A stretch of DNA of 64,000 nt. Origin: Pseudomonas silesiensis (lineage in GTDB: Bacteria > Pseudomonadota > Gammaproteobacteria > Pseudomonadales > Pseudomonadaceae). The stretch's first letter is position 1. Each line of letters begins with the position of its first letter. This document shows, piece by piece, positions 31,625 through 41,865 of this stretch. A model generated the notes under the pieces. That model did not search any database, was not told the DNA's origin, and saw nothing but the letters and a program-made list of their open reading frames with translations. Location: contig NZ_CP014870.1 of assembly GCF_001661075.1 (NCBI RefSeq), forward strand, positions 1,632,501 to 1,696,500, given 5' to 3'. The translations under genes and the position numbers were made by a program.

Positions 31625-32830
31625 ATGGATTTCGCTTATTCGCCCAAGGTGCAAGAACTGCGTGAGCGCGTGACCGCGTTCATGGACACCTACGTTTATC
31701 CGGCCGAAACCGTATTCGAGCGCCAGGTCGCCGAGGGCGATCGCTGGCAGCCGACGGCAATCATGGAGGAGCTCAAACTCAAGGCCAAGGCTGAAGGGCT
31801 GTGGAATTTGTTTCTTCCCGAGTCCGAACTCGGCGCCGGCCTGAGTAACCTGGAGTACGCGCCGCTGGCGGAAATCATGGGCCGTTCGCTGTTGGGACCG
31901 GAACCGTTCAACTGCTCCGCGCCGGACACCGGCAACATGGAAGTGCTGGTGCGTTATGCCAATGAAGAGCAGAAGCAACGCTGGCTCGAACCCTTGTTGC
32001 GCGGCGATATTCGATCGGCGTTTGCCATGACCGAACCGGACGTGGCGTCCTCCGACGCCACCAACATGGCTGCCCGCGCCGTGCGCGATGGCGACGAGTG
32101 GGTGATCAATGGCAAGAAATGGTGGACCTCGGGTGCCTGCGATCCGCGCTGCAAGATCCTGATCTTCATGGGCCTGAGCAATCCGGACGCACCGCGCCAT
32201 GCCCAGCACTCGATGATTCTGGTGCCGGTGGATGCCCCTGGGGTGAAAATCGTGCGGCCGCTACCCGTGTTCGGTTACGACGATGCGCCTCACGGTCATG
32301 CCGAAGTGCTGTTTGAAAATGTCCGGGTGCCGTACGAAAACGTCCTGTTGGGTGAAGGACGCGGCTTCGAAATCGCCCAGGGTCGCCTTGGCCCTGGCCG
32401 GATTCACCACTGCATGCGTTCGATCGGCATGGCCGAGCGCGCGCTGGAGCTGATGTGCAAGCGCGCGGTGAACCGTACAGCGTTTGGCAAGCCCCTGGCA
32501 CGTCTTGGCGGTAACATCGACAAGATCGCCGACTCGCGGATGGAGATCGACATGGCGCGCCTGCTGACATTGAAGGCTGCGTACATGATGGACACTGTCG
32601 GCAATAAAATTGCGAAAAGCGAAATCGCACAGATCAAGGTGGTGGCGCCGAACGTGGCGTTGCGGGTGATCGATCGGGCGATCCAGATCCATGGCGGAGC
32701 CGGGGTGTCCAACGATTTTCCGCTGGCCTACATGTATGCGATGCAACGCACCCTGCGCCTGGCCGATGGCCCGGACGAAGTGCACCGCGCGGCGATCGGC
32801 AAGTTCGAGATCGGCAAGTACGTCCGGTAG
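31625..32830 (+). CDS. Acyl-CoA dehydrogenase
   Basis: A 401-residue FAD enzyme that introduces the 2,3-double bond into an acyl-CoA. Three-domain architecture is visible: an N-terminal helical part, a middle beta domain with [15 protein letters not shown] and a C-terminal helical domain with [20 protein letters not shown] and the arginine-rich dimer segment. It resembles the ACAD10/11-like branch. The ATG has AAAGGTAGAGCTGCCC before it. The upstream divergent LysR gene probably controls it. Chain-length specificity cannot be told. Confidence 0.92.
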   Translation: MDFAYSPKVQELRERVTAFMDTYVYPAETVFERQVAEGDRWQPTAIMEELKLKAKAEGLWNLFLPESELGAGLSNLEYAPLAEIMGRSLLGPEPFNCSAPDTGNMEVLVRYANEEQKQRWLEPLLRGDIRSAFAMTEPDVASSDATNMAARAVRDGDEWVINGKKWWTSGACDPRCKILIFMGLSNPDAPRHAQHSMILVPVDAPGVKIVRPLPVFGYDDAPHGHAEVLFENVRVPYENVLLGEGRGFEIAQGRLGPGRIHHCMRSIGMAERALELMCKRAVNRTAFGKPLARLGGNIDKIADSRMEIDMARLLTLKAAYMMDTVGNKIAKSEIAQIKVVAPNVALRVIDRAIQIHGGAGVSNDFPLAYMYAMQRTLRLADGPDEVHRAAIGKFEIGKYVR

Positions 32831-32848
32831 GAGCAAGGCGGCGATACC

Positions 32849-33655
32849 TCAGTCGACCGTTGGCAGCCCATAGAACGCCCGCGCACACGCCGTACTGTGG
32901 GCCGCCAGCTCTTCCTCGCTTTCCCCTCGATGCAGCGCCACTTCGCGCAACACTTCGGTGAGGTACGCAGGTTCGTTGCGCCCGTTTTTCGGCTTGGGCC
33001 GCAGACTGCGCGGTAACAGGTACGGCGCATCGCTCTCCAGCATCAACCGCCCGCGCTTGATTTCCTTTACCAACGGATGCAGGTGGGTGCCCCGGCGCTC
33101 GTCGCAAATCCAGCCGGTGATGCCGATGTGCAAATCCAGATCCAGATAGCTGAACAGGGCCTTTTTTTCGCCGGTGAAGCAATGCACCACCGCCGCGGGC
33201 AACTGATCACGGTAGTCACGCAGGATCTCCAGCAAACGCTGGCTGGCATCGCGCTCGTGGAGGAACACCGGCATTTGCAGCTCGACCGCCATCGCCAAGT
33301 GCTCTTCGAGGACTTTTTCCTGCTGTGGGCGCGGCGAAAAATCGCGATTGAAATCCAGTCCGCATTCACCCACGGCCACCACATTCGGCTCCTTGAGCAA
33401 ACTGCGCAGTTGGCGGTCGCTGTCGGCGTTCCAGTCGCTGGCCGAGTGAGGATGAATACCGGCGGTGGCGAACAGGCGTTGCGCCGTTTCATCCAGCTGG
33501 CGGCACAGCTCCAGTGCCTGTTCGCTGCCCTCGACACTGGTACCGGTGAGCACCAATTGGCAGACCCCGGCAGCGTAGGCACGGTCGAGTACCGCCTGAT
33601 GCTTGTCGGCAAAACAAGGGTTGGTCAGGTTGACGCCGATATCGATGAGTTGCAT
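32849..33655 (-). CDS. tatD: TatD-family metal-dependent nuclease
   Basis: A 268-residue TIM-barrel hydrolase. It starts [13 protein letters not shown], the form typical of TatD itself rather than YcfH. Metal-site segments seen are [48 protein letters not shown] and ESDAPYL. TatD enzymes act as 3'-5' exonucleases in DNA repair and as quality-control factors. The start at 33655 has GAGG before it, and the six upstream in-frame codons were rejected. It is convergent with the acyl-CoA dehydrogenase gene. Confidence 0.94.
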   Translation of the reverse strand: MQLIDIGVNLTNPCFADKHQAVLDRAYAAGVCQLVLTGTSVEGSEQALELCRQLDETAQRLFATAGIHPHSASDWNADSDRQLRSLLKEPNVVAVGECGLDFNRDFSPRPQQEKVLEEHLAMAVELQMPVFLHERDASQRLLEILRDYRDQLPAAVVHCFTGEKKALFSYLDLDLHIGITGWICDERRGTHLHPLVKEIKRGRLMLESDAPYLLPRSLRPKPKNGRNEPAYLTEVLREVALHRGESEEELAAHSTACARAFYGLPTVD

Positions 33656-33884
33656 GGTGCTACCTCGGACCAAAGGCCGGAAAGCATATCAGAGCTGCAA
33701 ATTTATAAGAAAAACCAAGAACTACAACGGGTTATTACTGTCTTTTGAGGCCGAGAGACAGGTCCGGCTGGCCAATGTGCCATCACTGTGCCGGTTTTCG
33801 GCACCTTGTCAGCGCTCAGTGCGCTCTGTTTCTGTCGCTCGATCTCATCAAAACGATCGGCCCGGTATTCTTCGCGGAGAGCGG

Positions 33885-35306
33885 ATGATTCGTCCCTCGG
33901 TTTTGCTACTGCTGTGTTGTTCGTTGCTGCTGCCGATGCCCGCGGATGCGCGCCTGGCCGGGCCGCTGCAAGCCGTGCCGGCAGCCAAGGTCCGCGATCT
34001 GGCGGACATCCGCAGCAGCCGGGTGCTCAGAGTGCTGGTCAATCAGAGCCGCAATAGCTCCGGCGAAGTCCAGGGCCAGTCCATCGGCGTCGAATACCAT
34101 CGCCTGCGCGCCTTCGAGCAATACCTCAACGGTCACGCCCGAGACGGGCAGGAAATCACCCTCAAGATCATTCCCAAGGCCAAGGATCAACTACTCGGAG
34201 CGCTGCAGCGCGGCGAAGGGGATCTGGTGGCGCCCGGGGAACTGCTCGACCTGAGACCCGGCTACGCCGTCAGCACCAGTGCGCCGGTTTCGAGCAACGT
34301 ACCGTTGCTGCTGGTCGGTATCAAGGGCGAGCGACGCTACACCCGTGTTGAGCAACTCTCGGGCAAAACCCTGGCGCTGCCCACCGGCAGTGCCGCCGGC
34401 GATGCGGTCAGCCAGATCAATCAAAAGCTGGCGTTGCGCAAACTGGCGCCGGTGAAGATCGAGTGGGTCGATCCGAGCCTGGCGGTCGAGGATGTGCTGG
34501 AGATGGTCCAGGGCGGGATTTTTCACCTGACCATCGTCGAGCAACCGATTGCCGAGCGCTGGGGCAAGATCCTGCCCAAGTTGCGATTTGATCGGCAGGT
34601 GCTCATCAGCGAGCCGGGCGAAGAGTTCTGGTTCGTGCGCCGCGATGCTTCGATGTTGCGCGCGAGCATCGACCGCTTCCTGGTCGGCTACAAGAAACCG
34701 TCGGACCAGGACGTCGCGTTCCTGCGAACCTATCGACGCTCGTATCGAGTGCATTATCCCTTGGCCAAGGCCAATCGACAGCGCCTGGAAAAACTTCGAC
34801 CGGTGCTGCAGAAACACGCTGAAGCCCAGGGCATGGACTGGCTGAACCTGGCGGCGCTGGCGTTCAAGGAGTCGTCCCTGCAACCCAATGCCCGCAGCGG
34901 CAGCGGCCCCACCGGCCTGATGCAGATCACCCCCTCCGCGGCCCAGCGGGTAGGGGTCGACAATATTCAGAACCTCGATGCCAATGTGCAGGCCGGGGCC
35001 AAGTACCTGGCCTTGATCCGTCGCAAGTTCTTTTCCAGCCCCAAACTCAACGAACGTGAGCGCATGGCGTTTGTGCTGGCGGCCTACAACATGGGACCGG
35101 AGCGCGTGCAAGGCATGCGTGCCGAGGCGCGTCGCCGGGGCTTGAATCCCAATCAGTGGTTCTTCCAGGTGGAACGCATCGCCATGGAGCAGGTGGGAAT
35201 GGGCGCCGTCAGCTATGTTAATAGCGTGAACAAGTATTACCTGGCGTTCGATCGGGAACGGGAGTCGTTGGAGCCCGGGGGGCAGAAGGTTGTCTCGCGT
35301 AAATGA
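33885..35306 (+). CDS. MltF-like membrane-bound lytic transglycosylase
   Basis: A 473-residue envelope enzyme with an N-terminal signal sequence (about 1-22, two Cys at 11-12 but no clear lipobox). A solute-binding-like regulatory domain (about 45-285) is followed by a C-terminal SLT domain. The catalytic Glu329 is in ALAFKESSLQPNA, followed by GPTGLMQITP and the AAYNMGPERVQ motif. MltF enzymes cleave the MurNAc-GlcNAc bond to 1,6-anhydro products. The ATG at 33885 has GGAGA close upstream. The longer open frame was rejected because it lacks a signal at its start. Confidence 0.92.
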   Translation: MIRPSVLLLLCCSLLLPMPADARLAGPLQAVPAAKVRDLADIRSSRVLRVLVNQSRNSSGEVQGQSIGVEYHRLRAFEQYLNGHARDGQEITLKIIPKAKDQLLGALQRGEGDLVAPGELLDLRPGYAVSTSAPVSSNVPLLLVGIKGERRYTRVEQLSGKTLALPTGSAAGDAVSQINQKLALRKLAPVKIEWVDPSLAVEDVLEMVQGGIFHLTIVEQPIAERWGKILPKLRFDRQVLISEPGEEFWFVRRDASMLRASIDRFLVGYKKPSDQDVAFLRTYRRSYRVHYPLAKANRQRLEKLRPVLQKHAEAQGMDWLNLAALAFKESSLQPNARSGSGPTGLMQITPSAAQRVGVDNIQNLDANVQAGAKYLALIRRKFFSSPKLNERERMAFVLAAYNMGPERVQGMRAEARRRGLNPNQWFFQVERIAMEQVGMGAVSYVNSVNKYYLAFDRERESLEPGGQKVVSRK

Positions 35307-35412
35307 TCGAATAAACTGATTGTTATGGCGGATTTATTGCGCTTTTAACATGATATTTACTGATTAATATAGCGGCCAAGCCAACACTCAACTCCAGAAT
35401 GGATGACACAGC

Positions 35413-35847
35413 ATGAGCACACTGATCAACAAGGTACTGTTTACCCGCGCCGGCTATGGCTTGACTGTCCTGCGGATTTTCGTCGGCATCATCTTCGCGG
35501 CCCACGGTGCGCAGAAACTGTTCGGCGCGTTCGGTGGTTATGGTCTGGCGGGCACGGCGCAGTACATGGAGAGCATCGGCCTGACCCCAGGCTACGTGAT
35601 GGCGACGCTGGCGGGTGGGACCGAGTTCTTTGGCGGCCTGGCATTGATCATTGGCTTGCTGGCACGCCCGGCTGCACTGGGGCTGACCTTTCTTTCGCTG
35701 GTGGCGATTTTCACTGTGCATATCGGCAATGGGCTGTTCATGGCCAACAACGGGTATGAATTTGCCTTGGCGTTGTTGGGTGGCAGTATTGCGGTGTTGA
35801 TTGAGGGTGCGGGCAAGCTGTCGGTTGATCGGGCCATTGCTGGTTGA
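35413..35847 (+). CDS. DoxX-family membrane protein
   Basis: A 144-residue protein with four predicted membrane helices. Conserved DoxX residues are visible: LRIFVGIIFAAHGAQKLFG, a MESIGLTP loop and GGTEFFGGLALIIGLL. DoxX proteins are linked to thiol/redox stress and quinone-related functions, but a specific role cannot be given. A short AT-rich spacer with possible promoter elements precedes it. Confidence 0.9.
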   Translation: MSTLINKVLFTRAGYGLTVLRIFVGIIFAAHGAQKLFGAFGGYGLAGTAQYMESIGLTPGYVMATLAGGTEFFGGLALIIGLLARPAALGLTFLSLVAIFTVHIGNGLFMANNGYEFALALLGGSIAVLIEGAGKLSVDRAIAG

Positions 35848-36538
35848 TAGAAGGCGGCCTGGTAGCCGACCGGGGGGTTTGATGGTGTACATATCCGTTG
35901 CTGCGGTAACGGCTACTTAGGGTTTCGCCCTTACGGCGAGGCACTTTTTTCAAACGCCAAAAAAGTACCCAAAAAGGCTCGCCCCGGCGTCCGGCCCCTC
36001 GCTAAGGCTCGGCGTTCCTTCGCTCCGGTATTCATCCGGGGACACAGCCCGCAGGTTGGCTTCGCGACGACCTACATGCAGCGTGTTCGACTGCGTCGAA
36101 CGGCGCTGCGCGCCACTCCCCGGATGAACACCTCCACTCAGCCTCCCGATATAGGGGCGGGTGGATCAAGATCAAGCGCTGCAGGCGAGCTAACGCTCGG
36201 CCTGATGAGTGGTGAAGGGCGCTGGTGTACACCGATCCATTGTAGGAGCTGGCTTGCCAGCGAAGGCGGCCTGCCAGCCAACCAATCTCTCTCGGATGTA
36301 CACTGACCCACTGTAGGAGGGGCCGAAGGCTGCGATCTCTTGATCTTGATCTTGGCCGCCTGACAGCGACCTGTTTCTGCGGATGTACCCGGTCCAATTG
36401 TGGGAGCGGGCTTGCTCGCGAAGGCGGACTGACATTCGGCACCGATGTCGACTGATCCGCCGTCTTCGCTGCGGTGCGGCGATCCGACAAGCCAACCACT
36501 TTCCCCATTGCGCAGCCGTTTTTTGTTGCGCGTCATTC
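35848..36538. repeat. Non-coding repeat-rich gap
   Basis: No gene is credible in these 691 bp. The part from about 35920 to 36180 begins with GGGTTTCGCCCTTACGGCGA, the start of a repeat I recall as dispersed widely in Pseudomonas genomes, and ends in ATCAAGATCAAG. Three REP-like units follow at 36224-36427. Short frames in this stretch are typical false ORFs. Confidence 0.7.
36224..36427. repeat. Three direct REP-like units
   Basis: Each unit starts with a GTGTAC or ATGTAC motif followed 12-16 bp later by GTAGGAG or GTGGGAG: 36225-36270, 36295-36335 (degenerate) and 36383-36427. Unlike the other REP pairs here they point the same way, as if a unit was duplicated in tandem. Confidence 0.7.
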
Positions 36539-36568
36539 TTGACACCATCCGGTCAGCTTCTCTAGGAT
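36539..36568 (+). promoter_or_regulatory. Sigma-70 promoter, TTGACA-18-TAGGAT
   Basis: A consensus -35 TTGACA at 36539-36544, an 18-bp spacer and TAGGAT at 36563-36568. Transcription should begin near 36575, giving a leader of about 150 nt before the ATG at 36729. The leader contains a perfect 9-bp dyad GAAGCTTGC-A-GCAAGCTTC at 36634-36652. Confidence 0.75.
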
Positions 36569-36575
36569 GCTGCTC

Positions 36576-36665
36576 ATGCGCCGATTTAAACAGCTACTTG
36601 CGGGGCGCCAGGTGACTCATCCAGTTGCCGACAGAAGCTTGCAGCAAGCTTCGAAATACCGCTAA
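36576..36665 (+). CDS. Possible 29-residue leader ORF
   Basis: A short frame beginning MRRFKQLLAGRQ and ending QQASKYR sits at the predicted transcript start. It is basic and in the same direction as the gene at 36729. Because transcription would begin about at its ATG, translation would have to be leaderless. The in-frame ATG at 36567 lies inside the -10. It is listed as a candidate only. Confidence 0.25.
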   Translation: MRRFKQLLAGRQVTHPVADRSLQQASKYR

Positions 36666-36728
36666 AGCGCTGGTTCGGTGTTGCCTCTCACCTGCCATGC
36701 AGACTTTTTGAGGCTGAGACACGACACG

Positions 36729-37037
36729 ATGAATGCACTAAGCCCCGTTATACGCCCCGCGCCGATCACGGCCCATCTGACCCAGCGCAATCCAAAAATC
36801 CTGCTTGGCGGCAAACATCAACCAACGCTCCTGCGCTATCTCGATGGCTGGCCACGTCGCACCGGCGGACCTGCAGCCTTCCTGATCCAGTTTGTCGAAG
36901 ACGGCGAGTCCCTGGCCCGATTTGCCAGCGACAGCTTTGATCTGGCGGTGATTCAATCGCCCAGCGTTGAAGACGCCCCCGAAGTGATCAGGCAACTGGT
37001 CCGTGTTGCCCGGCAAGGGCTGATCACCCGCCGCTGA
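36729..37037 (+). CDS. Small protein with methyltransferase-like tail
   Basis: A 102-residue protein. The C-terminal part, with DSFDLAVIQSPSVEDAPEVIRQLVRVAR, resembles the later strands of class I SAM methyltransferases. The usual glycine-rich SAM loop is not seen, so methyltransferase activity is doubtful. The N-terminal half has the LLGGKHQPTLLRYLDGW element. The ribosome-binding site is weak. It faces greB tail to tail, with 18 bp between the stops. I do not know its function. Confidence 0.65.
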   Translation: MNALSPVIRPAPITAHLTQRNPKILLGGKHQPTLLRYLDGWPRRTGGPAAFLIQFVEDGESLARFASDSFDLAVIQSPSVEDAPEVIRQLVRVARQGLITRR

Positions 37038-37055
37038 GGTTCAGCGCGCTGCGAC

Positions 37056-37553
37056 TCAGGGATAGTCGATCGCCACGATATACACACACTGCTCGCCGGT
37101 AGGCGTCTGGACCCGAACTTCCGCGTCCAGGGCCTTGCCGATCAGCGCGCGGGCCAGCGGTGAGTCGATGCTGATCAACCCCAGCTTCAAATCAAGCTCA
37201 TCCGGCCCGACGATGCGATAGCGCGATTCTTTGCCAGCCTCGTCTTCAATGGTGACCCAGGCGCCAAAATAAACCTTGTTCGGGTCGCTCGGCTTCTCGC
37301 TGACTACCTTGAGCGCTTCCAGCCGCTTGGTGAGAAAGCGCACGCGACTGTCGATCTCGCGCAGCATCTTCTTGCCATAGGTGTACTCGGCGTTCTCCGA
37401 GCGATCGCCCTGGGCCGCGGCCTCGCTGACCGACTGCGTGACCTGCGGGCGGCGCACATGCCAGAGCTCATGGAACTCGGCCCGCATCCGCGCTTCACCC
37501 TCGGGGGTGATCAGCGCGGTGCCAGCGGTGCGGGGAGGGCGATAACGGCTCAT
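37056..37553 (-). CDS. greB: Transcription elongation factor GreB
   Basis: A 165-residue factor that enters the RNA polymerase secondary channel and stimulates cleavage of backtracked RNA. An N-terminal coiled coil carries the acidic tip GDRSENAEYTYGKKMLREID (about 48-67). The C-terminal FKBP-like domain has SPLARALIGKALDAEV. Length and the YGKK motif fit GreB rather than GreA. Confidence 0.96.
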   Translation of the reverse strand: MSRYRPPRTAGTALITPEGEARMRAEFHELWHVRRPQVTQSVSEAAAQGDRSENAEYTYGKKMLREIDSRVRFLTKRLEALKVVSEKPSDPNKVYFGAWVTIEDEAGKESRYRIVGPDELDLKLGLISIDSPLARALIGKALDAEVRVQTPTGEQCVYIVAIDYP

Positions 37554-37587
37554 GGCAACTTCTTGTGGTGGAGAGGGCTTGAGTCTA

Positions 37588-40092
37588 TCAACCCTCGCGC
37601 AAGACTGTCAGGGGGCTGGCGTTCAAGGCGCGACGAGTCCCGAAGACACCGGCGCCACCGATCAGCACGGCGCCGATCAGCGGCAGCACCAGCAACCACG
37701 GATGCGGCTGCCAGGGCAGGTCGAAGGCGTAGCGGTAAAGCACCAGGCTCACCAGTTCCGAACCCAATGCCGCCAACAAGCCGCTGACCGCGCCAAGCAG
37801 ACCGAACTCGATGCGTCGGGCCTTGACCAGCAACTGTCGCTCCGCCCCCAGCGCTCGCAGCAAGGCACCCTGGCGAATGCGTTCATCCAGCGTCGCTTGC
37901 AGGCCGGAGAACAACACCGCCATGCCCGCCGCCAACACGAACAACAGCACGTATTCCACCGCCAGGGTGACCTGGGCGAGGATGCTGCGCAACTGCGCGA
38001 GCAAGGCCTCGACTTGCAGAATCGTCACCGCCGGGAAGGATCGGGACAGGTCGACGATCTGCTGATCATGACCGGCCGCCAGGTAGAAACTGGTCAGGTA
38101 GGTCGCAGGCAAGTCCTTCAACGTGCCAGGCTGGAAGATCATGAAGAAGTTCGGCTGGAAGTTGTCCCAGTTGATGTCTCGCAGGCTGGTGACTTTCGCT
38201 TCGCGATTCATCCCGCCGACGGTAAACACCATGTGATCGCCGAGCTTGAGCTTCAGGCTCTCGGCGACCTTGCCTTCCACCGATACGCCGGGAATCTCGT
38301 CCGGCGCCTGTTCGGGCCACCAGTTGCCGGCGGTGAGCGTGTTGCCCGCCGGCAGGTCCGCCGCCCAGGTCAGGCTCAGGTCGCGCTGGATCGCCCGGTC
38401 ACCGGCTGAGTCCTTGCTGACGATTTCCTGCACCGGCTCGCCATTGATGCTGATCAGTCGCCCCGGCACCACCGGGTACAACGGCGCCGATTGTGCCGAC
38501 AGTTCGATCAACCGATCGGTGAAGGCCTGCTTGTCCGCCGGCAGAATGTTCAGTGCGAAATAGTTCGGTGCGTTTTTCGGCAGCTGGTTCTGCCAGGTGT
38601 CCAGCAACTCGCCACGCAACAGGGCGATCAATGCCATGGACAGCAGAATCAGACCGAAGGCCAGGGCTTGACCCGCGGCCGCCAGGGGATGGCGCAACAA
38701 CTGGCCCAACCCGAGCCGCCACGGCAAGGACGCTCGCGCGAGCATTCGGCGCAGGCTCTTGAGCAGTAGCAACAGCAAGCCGCCCAGCACCAGCGCGGCG
38801 ATCACGCCTCCGCCGAGCAGGGCGAAGGTCAGCAGCAGGTCCAGGCTCAGGCGCCACATGATCAGGCCTAGGGCACCCAATGCCGCGCCATAGATCATCC
38901 AGGTGCTGGTGGGAATCGGCAGCATGTCACGACGCAACACCCGCAAGGGTGGCACCCGACCCAGTGCAGCCAGTGGCGGCAAGGCAAAACCGGCCAGCGC
39001 CACCAGTCCGGTGCCAATTCCGGCGATGCCCGGCAACAGGCCGCCTGGGGGTACATCGGTCGGCACCAGATCATGCAACAAGGCGAACAGGCCGAGCTGT
39101 GCCAGCCAGCCGATAAAGGCGCCGCTGATACTCGCGAGCAGTCCGAGCACCGTCAGCTGCAAACTGAACAGCACCATGGTTTCCCGACGGGATAGCCCCA
39201 GGCAACGCAACAAGGCGCTGGCGTCGAATCGGCGGGTTGCGAAGCGTGTCGCCGACAACGCCACCGCCACTCCGGCCAGCAGCACCGCCACCAGACTGGC
39301 CATGTTCAGGTAACGTTCGGCCTTGCCCAGGGCGCCACCGATCTGCCGATTGCCATCGCGGGCATCCTGTATGCGCTGGTTGGGGGCCAGCCCGGGCTTG
39401 ATCAGTTGTCGATAGGTTTCCAGGGCCTCGGCTGTGCCGCGCCAGAGTTCGCGATAGCTGACCCGGCTGCCGGGTTGCACCACGCCGGTCGCCGCGAGGT
39501 CGCCGAGGTTGATCAGCACCCGTGGCGTGAGGCTGTAGAAATTGCCGGCACGGTCGGGCTCGTAGGTCAGCACGCGTGCCAGTTTCAGGGTTTTCATGCC
39601 GACGTCGATGCTGTCGCCGATCTTCAGGTCCAGCGCGGTCAGCAGTCGCCCCTCGACCCAGGCTTCGCCGGGTTTCGGGCCGCCACCGGATACCTCCGCG
39701 GCGAAGGGCGCGGGGGTGCTTTTCAGCTCGCCCCGCAGCGGATAGACGTCATCGGCGGCCTTGATACTGGACAGCTGGATGCCGCTGTCGGTGGCGATGA
39801 CGCTGGAAAACTCCACCACTTGCGCGTGTTCCAGGCCCAACTCCACGCCACTGCTGATCTGTTCGGGGCGCGCCGGCGAGCTGCCTTCGAGCAGCAGATC
39901 GGCGCCGAGAAATTCCGTGGCGCGCAGCATCATGGCGCCGTTCAGGCGGGCACCGAAGTAGCCGATGGCGGTACTCGACGCCACGGCCACCAGCAAGGCG
40001 AAGAACAACACCCGCAGTTCACCGGCGCGGGCGTCGCGCAGCAGTTGGCGGATGGCGAGGCTGAACAGGCGCAACAGCGGCAGGCGTGCCAT
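37588..40092 (-). CDS. ABC transporter permease, FtsX-like (YbbP family)
   Basis: An 834-residue inner-membrane protein with two FtsX-like permease units, giving about ten membrane segments with a large periplasmic domain after the first helix. It pairs with the ATPase encoded just upstream (TGATG overlap of stop and start). YbbA/YbbP-type systems beside tesA are known in many gammaproteobacteria; a role in releasing lipid or hydrophobic compounds has been proposed. ATG 40092 was chosen over a TTG one codon upstream. Confidence 0.9.
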   Translation of the reverse strand: MARLPLLRLFSLAIRQLLRDARAGELRVLFFALLVAVASSTAIGYFGARLNGAMMLRATEFLGADLLLEGSSPARPEQISSGVELGLEHAQVVEFSSVIATDSGIQLSSIKAADDVYPLRGELKSTPAPFAAEVSGGGPKPGEAWVEGRLLTALDLKIGDSIDVGMKTLKLARVLTYEPDRAGNFYSLTPRVLINLGDLAATGVVQPGSRVSYRELWRGTAEALETYRQLIKPGLAPNQRIQDARDGNRQIGGALGKAERYLNMASLVAVLLAGVAVALSATRFATRRFDASALLRCLGLSRRETMVLFSLQLTVLGLLASISGAFIGWLAQLGLFALLHDLVPTDVPPGGLLPGIAGIGTGLVALAGFALPPLAALGRVPPLRVLRRDMLPIPTSTWMIYGAALGALGLIMWRLSLDLLLTFALLGGGVIAALVLGGLLLLLLKSLRRMLARASLPWRLGLGQLLRHPLAAAGQALAFGLILLSMALIALLRGELLDTWQNQLPKNAPNYFALNILPADKQAFTDRLIELSAQSAPLYPVVPGRLISINGEPVQEIVSKDSAGDRAIQRDLSLTWAADLPAGNTLTAGNWWPEQAPDEIPGVSVEGKVAESLKLKLGDHMVFTVGGMNREAKVTSLRDINWDNFQPNFFMIFQPGTLKDLPATYLTSFYLAAGHDQQIVDLSRSFPAVTILQVEALLAQLRSILAQVTLAVEYVLLFVLAAGMAVLFSGLQATLDERIRQGALLRALGAERQLLVKARRIEFGLLGAVSGLLAALGSELVSLVLYRYAFDLPWQPHPWLLVLPLIGAVLIGGAGVFGTRRALNASPLTVLREG

Positions 40093-40775
40093 CAAGGCTC
40101 CAGAGGGGCGACCAGCAGGCCGGCTTCAAGGCGGATCAGGCGCCGGCAGCGATGTGCCAGGCGTTCGTCGTGGGTCACCAGCACCAGGGTCGTACCGCTT
40201 TCCTGGTTGAGTTCGAACAGCAGGTCGCTGATGCGTTCGCCGGTGTGGCTGTCGAGGTTGCCGGTGGGTTCGTCGGCGAACAACACATCCGGTTCGGCGG
40301 CAAAGGCGCGGGCGATGGCCACGCGCTGCTGTTCCCCGCCGGAGAGCTGGCGCGGCGAGTGGCTCAGGCGTTGGCCAAGGCCGACCCGTTGCAGCAATTC
40401 GGTGGCGCGCTCACGGGCGTCTTTGCGACCGTCGAGTTCCAGCGGCAGCATGACGTTCTCCAGAGCGTTGAGACTGTCGAGCAACTGGAAGGATTGAAAA
40501 ACAAAACCGACATGTTCGGCGCGGATGCGGGCGCGCTGGTCTTCATCGAGTTGGCTCAGGCCTTGCCCCGCCAGGGTGACTTCTCCGCTGCTCGGCAGGT
40601 CGAGGCCCGCCAACAGGCCGAGGAGGGTGGATTTGCCGGAACCGGAGGCGCCGACGATGGCCAGGCTGTCGCCCTTGTTCAGTTCCAGGCTGAGTTCGTG
40701 CAGGATAGTCAGTTCACCTTCCGCGCTGGATACCACTTTGCTGAGGTTCTTCGCGGTGAGAATGCTTGCGCCCAT
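40092..40775 (-). CDS. ABC transporter ATPase (YbbA family)
   Basis: A 227-residue ATPase of the LolD/MacB/YbbA type, with Walker [11 protein letters not shown]-loop [12 protein letters not shown], signature [14 protein letters not shown] and Walker [13 protein letters not shown]. The start [11 protein letters not shown] is only 10 bp from the divergent tesA start. The open frame upstream of it is tesA in reverse. It works with the YbbP-like permease encoded next. Confidence 0.93.
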   Translation of the reverse strand: MGASILTAKNLSKVVSSAEGELTILHELSLELNKGDSLAIVGASGSGKSTLLGLLAGLDLPSSGEVTLAGQGLSQLDEDQRARIRAEHVGFVFQSFQLLDSLNALENVMLPLELDGRKDARERATELLQRVGLGQRLSHSPRQLSGGEQQRVAIARAFAAEPDVLFADEPTGNLDSHTGERISDLLFELNQESGTTLVLVTHDERLAHRCRRLIRLEAGLLVAPLEP

Positions 40776-40785
40776 GGAGAATCCG

Positions 40786-41391
40786 ATGCGAGTGTGGTTT
40801 TTGAGTGCCGGCCTGGCCTTGATGTGCATGGCCCAGAACGCAGCGGCGGGTACAGTCCTGATCGTTGGCGATAGTATCAGCGCCGGTTTCGGCCTGGATA
40901 CCCGTTTGGGGTGGGTGTCGCTGCTCGAGCAACGGCTCAAGCGCGAAGGTTTCGACGATAAGGTGATCAATGCGTCCATCAGCGGCGACACCAGTGCCGG
41001 AGGCCAGGCGCGCCTGCCGGCGCTGCTTGCAGAGCATAAGCCGGAACTGGTGATCCTCGAGTTGGGCGGCAATGACGGGCTGCGTGGAATGCCCCCAGCT
41101 AATTTGCAACAAAACCTTGCGTCGATGATTGACAGCTCCAGGGACAGTGGCGCCAAGGTGCTGTTGCTCGGCATGCAATTGCCACCCAACTACGGTGAGC
41201 GTTACACCAAGGCCTTCGCCGAGGTTTACACCAAGGTGGCCGATGAGAAGAAAATCCCGCTGGTACCGTTTTTTCTCGACGGCGTGGGCGGTCATCCGGA
41301 CTTGATGCAGGCCGACGGCTTGCACCCGGCCGCAGGGGCGCAGGACAAGTTGCTGGAAAATGTCTGGCCGACACTGAAACCGCTGCTTTGA
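40786..41391 (+). CDS. tesA: Periplasmic SGNH esterase/thioesterase TesA
   Basis: A 201-residue hydrolase with a signal peptide (MRVWFLSAGLALMCMAQNAAA, cleavage near 21). The SGNH blocks are all present: GDSISAGFG with the nucleophile Ser, the Gly in the INASISGDT block, GGNDGLRG with Asn, and DGLHP with the catalytic Asp and His. TesA enzymes cleave acyl-thioesters, arylesters and lysophospholipids. The ATG follows GGAGA. The longer open frame is the antisense of the ATPase gene. Confidence 0.95.
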   Translation: MRVWFLSAGLALMCMAQNAAAGTVLIVGDSISAGFGLDTRLGWVSLLEQRLKREGFDDKVINASISGDTSAGGQARLPALLAEHKPELVILELGGNDGLRGMPPANLQQNLASMIDSSRDSGAKVLLLGMQLPPNYGERYTKAFAEVYTKVADEKKIPLVPFFLDGVGGHPDLMQADGLHPAAGAQDKLLENVWPTLKPLL

Positions 41392-41447
41392 CGCTTTTCT
41401 AGCGGTCGCGTTTCGGCTAAGGTGGCGCCCCCGATTTGGAGCCCCCG

Positions 41448-41741
41448 ATGCCGCGTCCCGCCTGGTCACTTTTTGCCTACCAACTGATCGAGCCTGACGA
41501 ACAGCTGGATCTGTTTGCCTGCCAGGAAGTGCGGGTGCATCTGGTGACCCGTCAGCTGGAACTGGGTGGCTCGGCCGACCGCACCTTGTGCGGCAGCCTA
41601 CTGCCGGCGCAGCCACGCTGGTCGAGCGTCGACCGTCGGGTGTTCCAGGACCAGCGCCTGTGCTCGCTGTGCCGGGCCATCCTGGAATCGCAGAAACGCG
41701 GCACATCACCGATCTGGCCGGAATTGCGCTTCGAGCTCTAG
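41448..41741 (+). CDS. Conserved small Cys-containing protein
   Basis: A 97-residue soluble protein with Cys25, Cys48 and a Cys72-x2-Cys75 pair (RLCSLCRAIL), which might bind zinc. No known catalytic motif. TGGAG lies before ATG 41448, giving a natural start 4 codons inside the longer frame. It lies between tesA and an L,D-transpeptidase gene on the same strand. Function unknown. Confidence 0.75.
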   Translation: MPRPAWSLFAYQLIEPDEQLDLFACQEVRVHLVTRQLELGGSADRTLCGSLLPAQPRWSSVDRRVFQDQRLCSLCRAILESQKRGTSPIWPELRFEL

Positions 41742-41865
41742 GGCCCTGTGGCAAGTCCGACAACTGCCTTGCATCGCCTGTAACAGTCGCGCCTCCCCGA
41801 AATAACGGGCGCCAGTGTACAATCCGGTTTTTATACCCTTGTCGATCATGCGAAGGATTTTCCGG

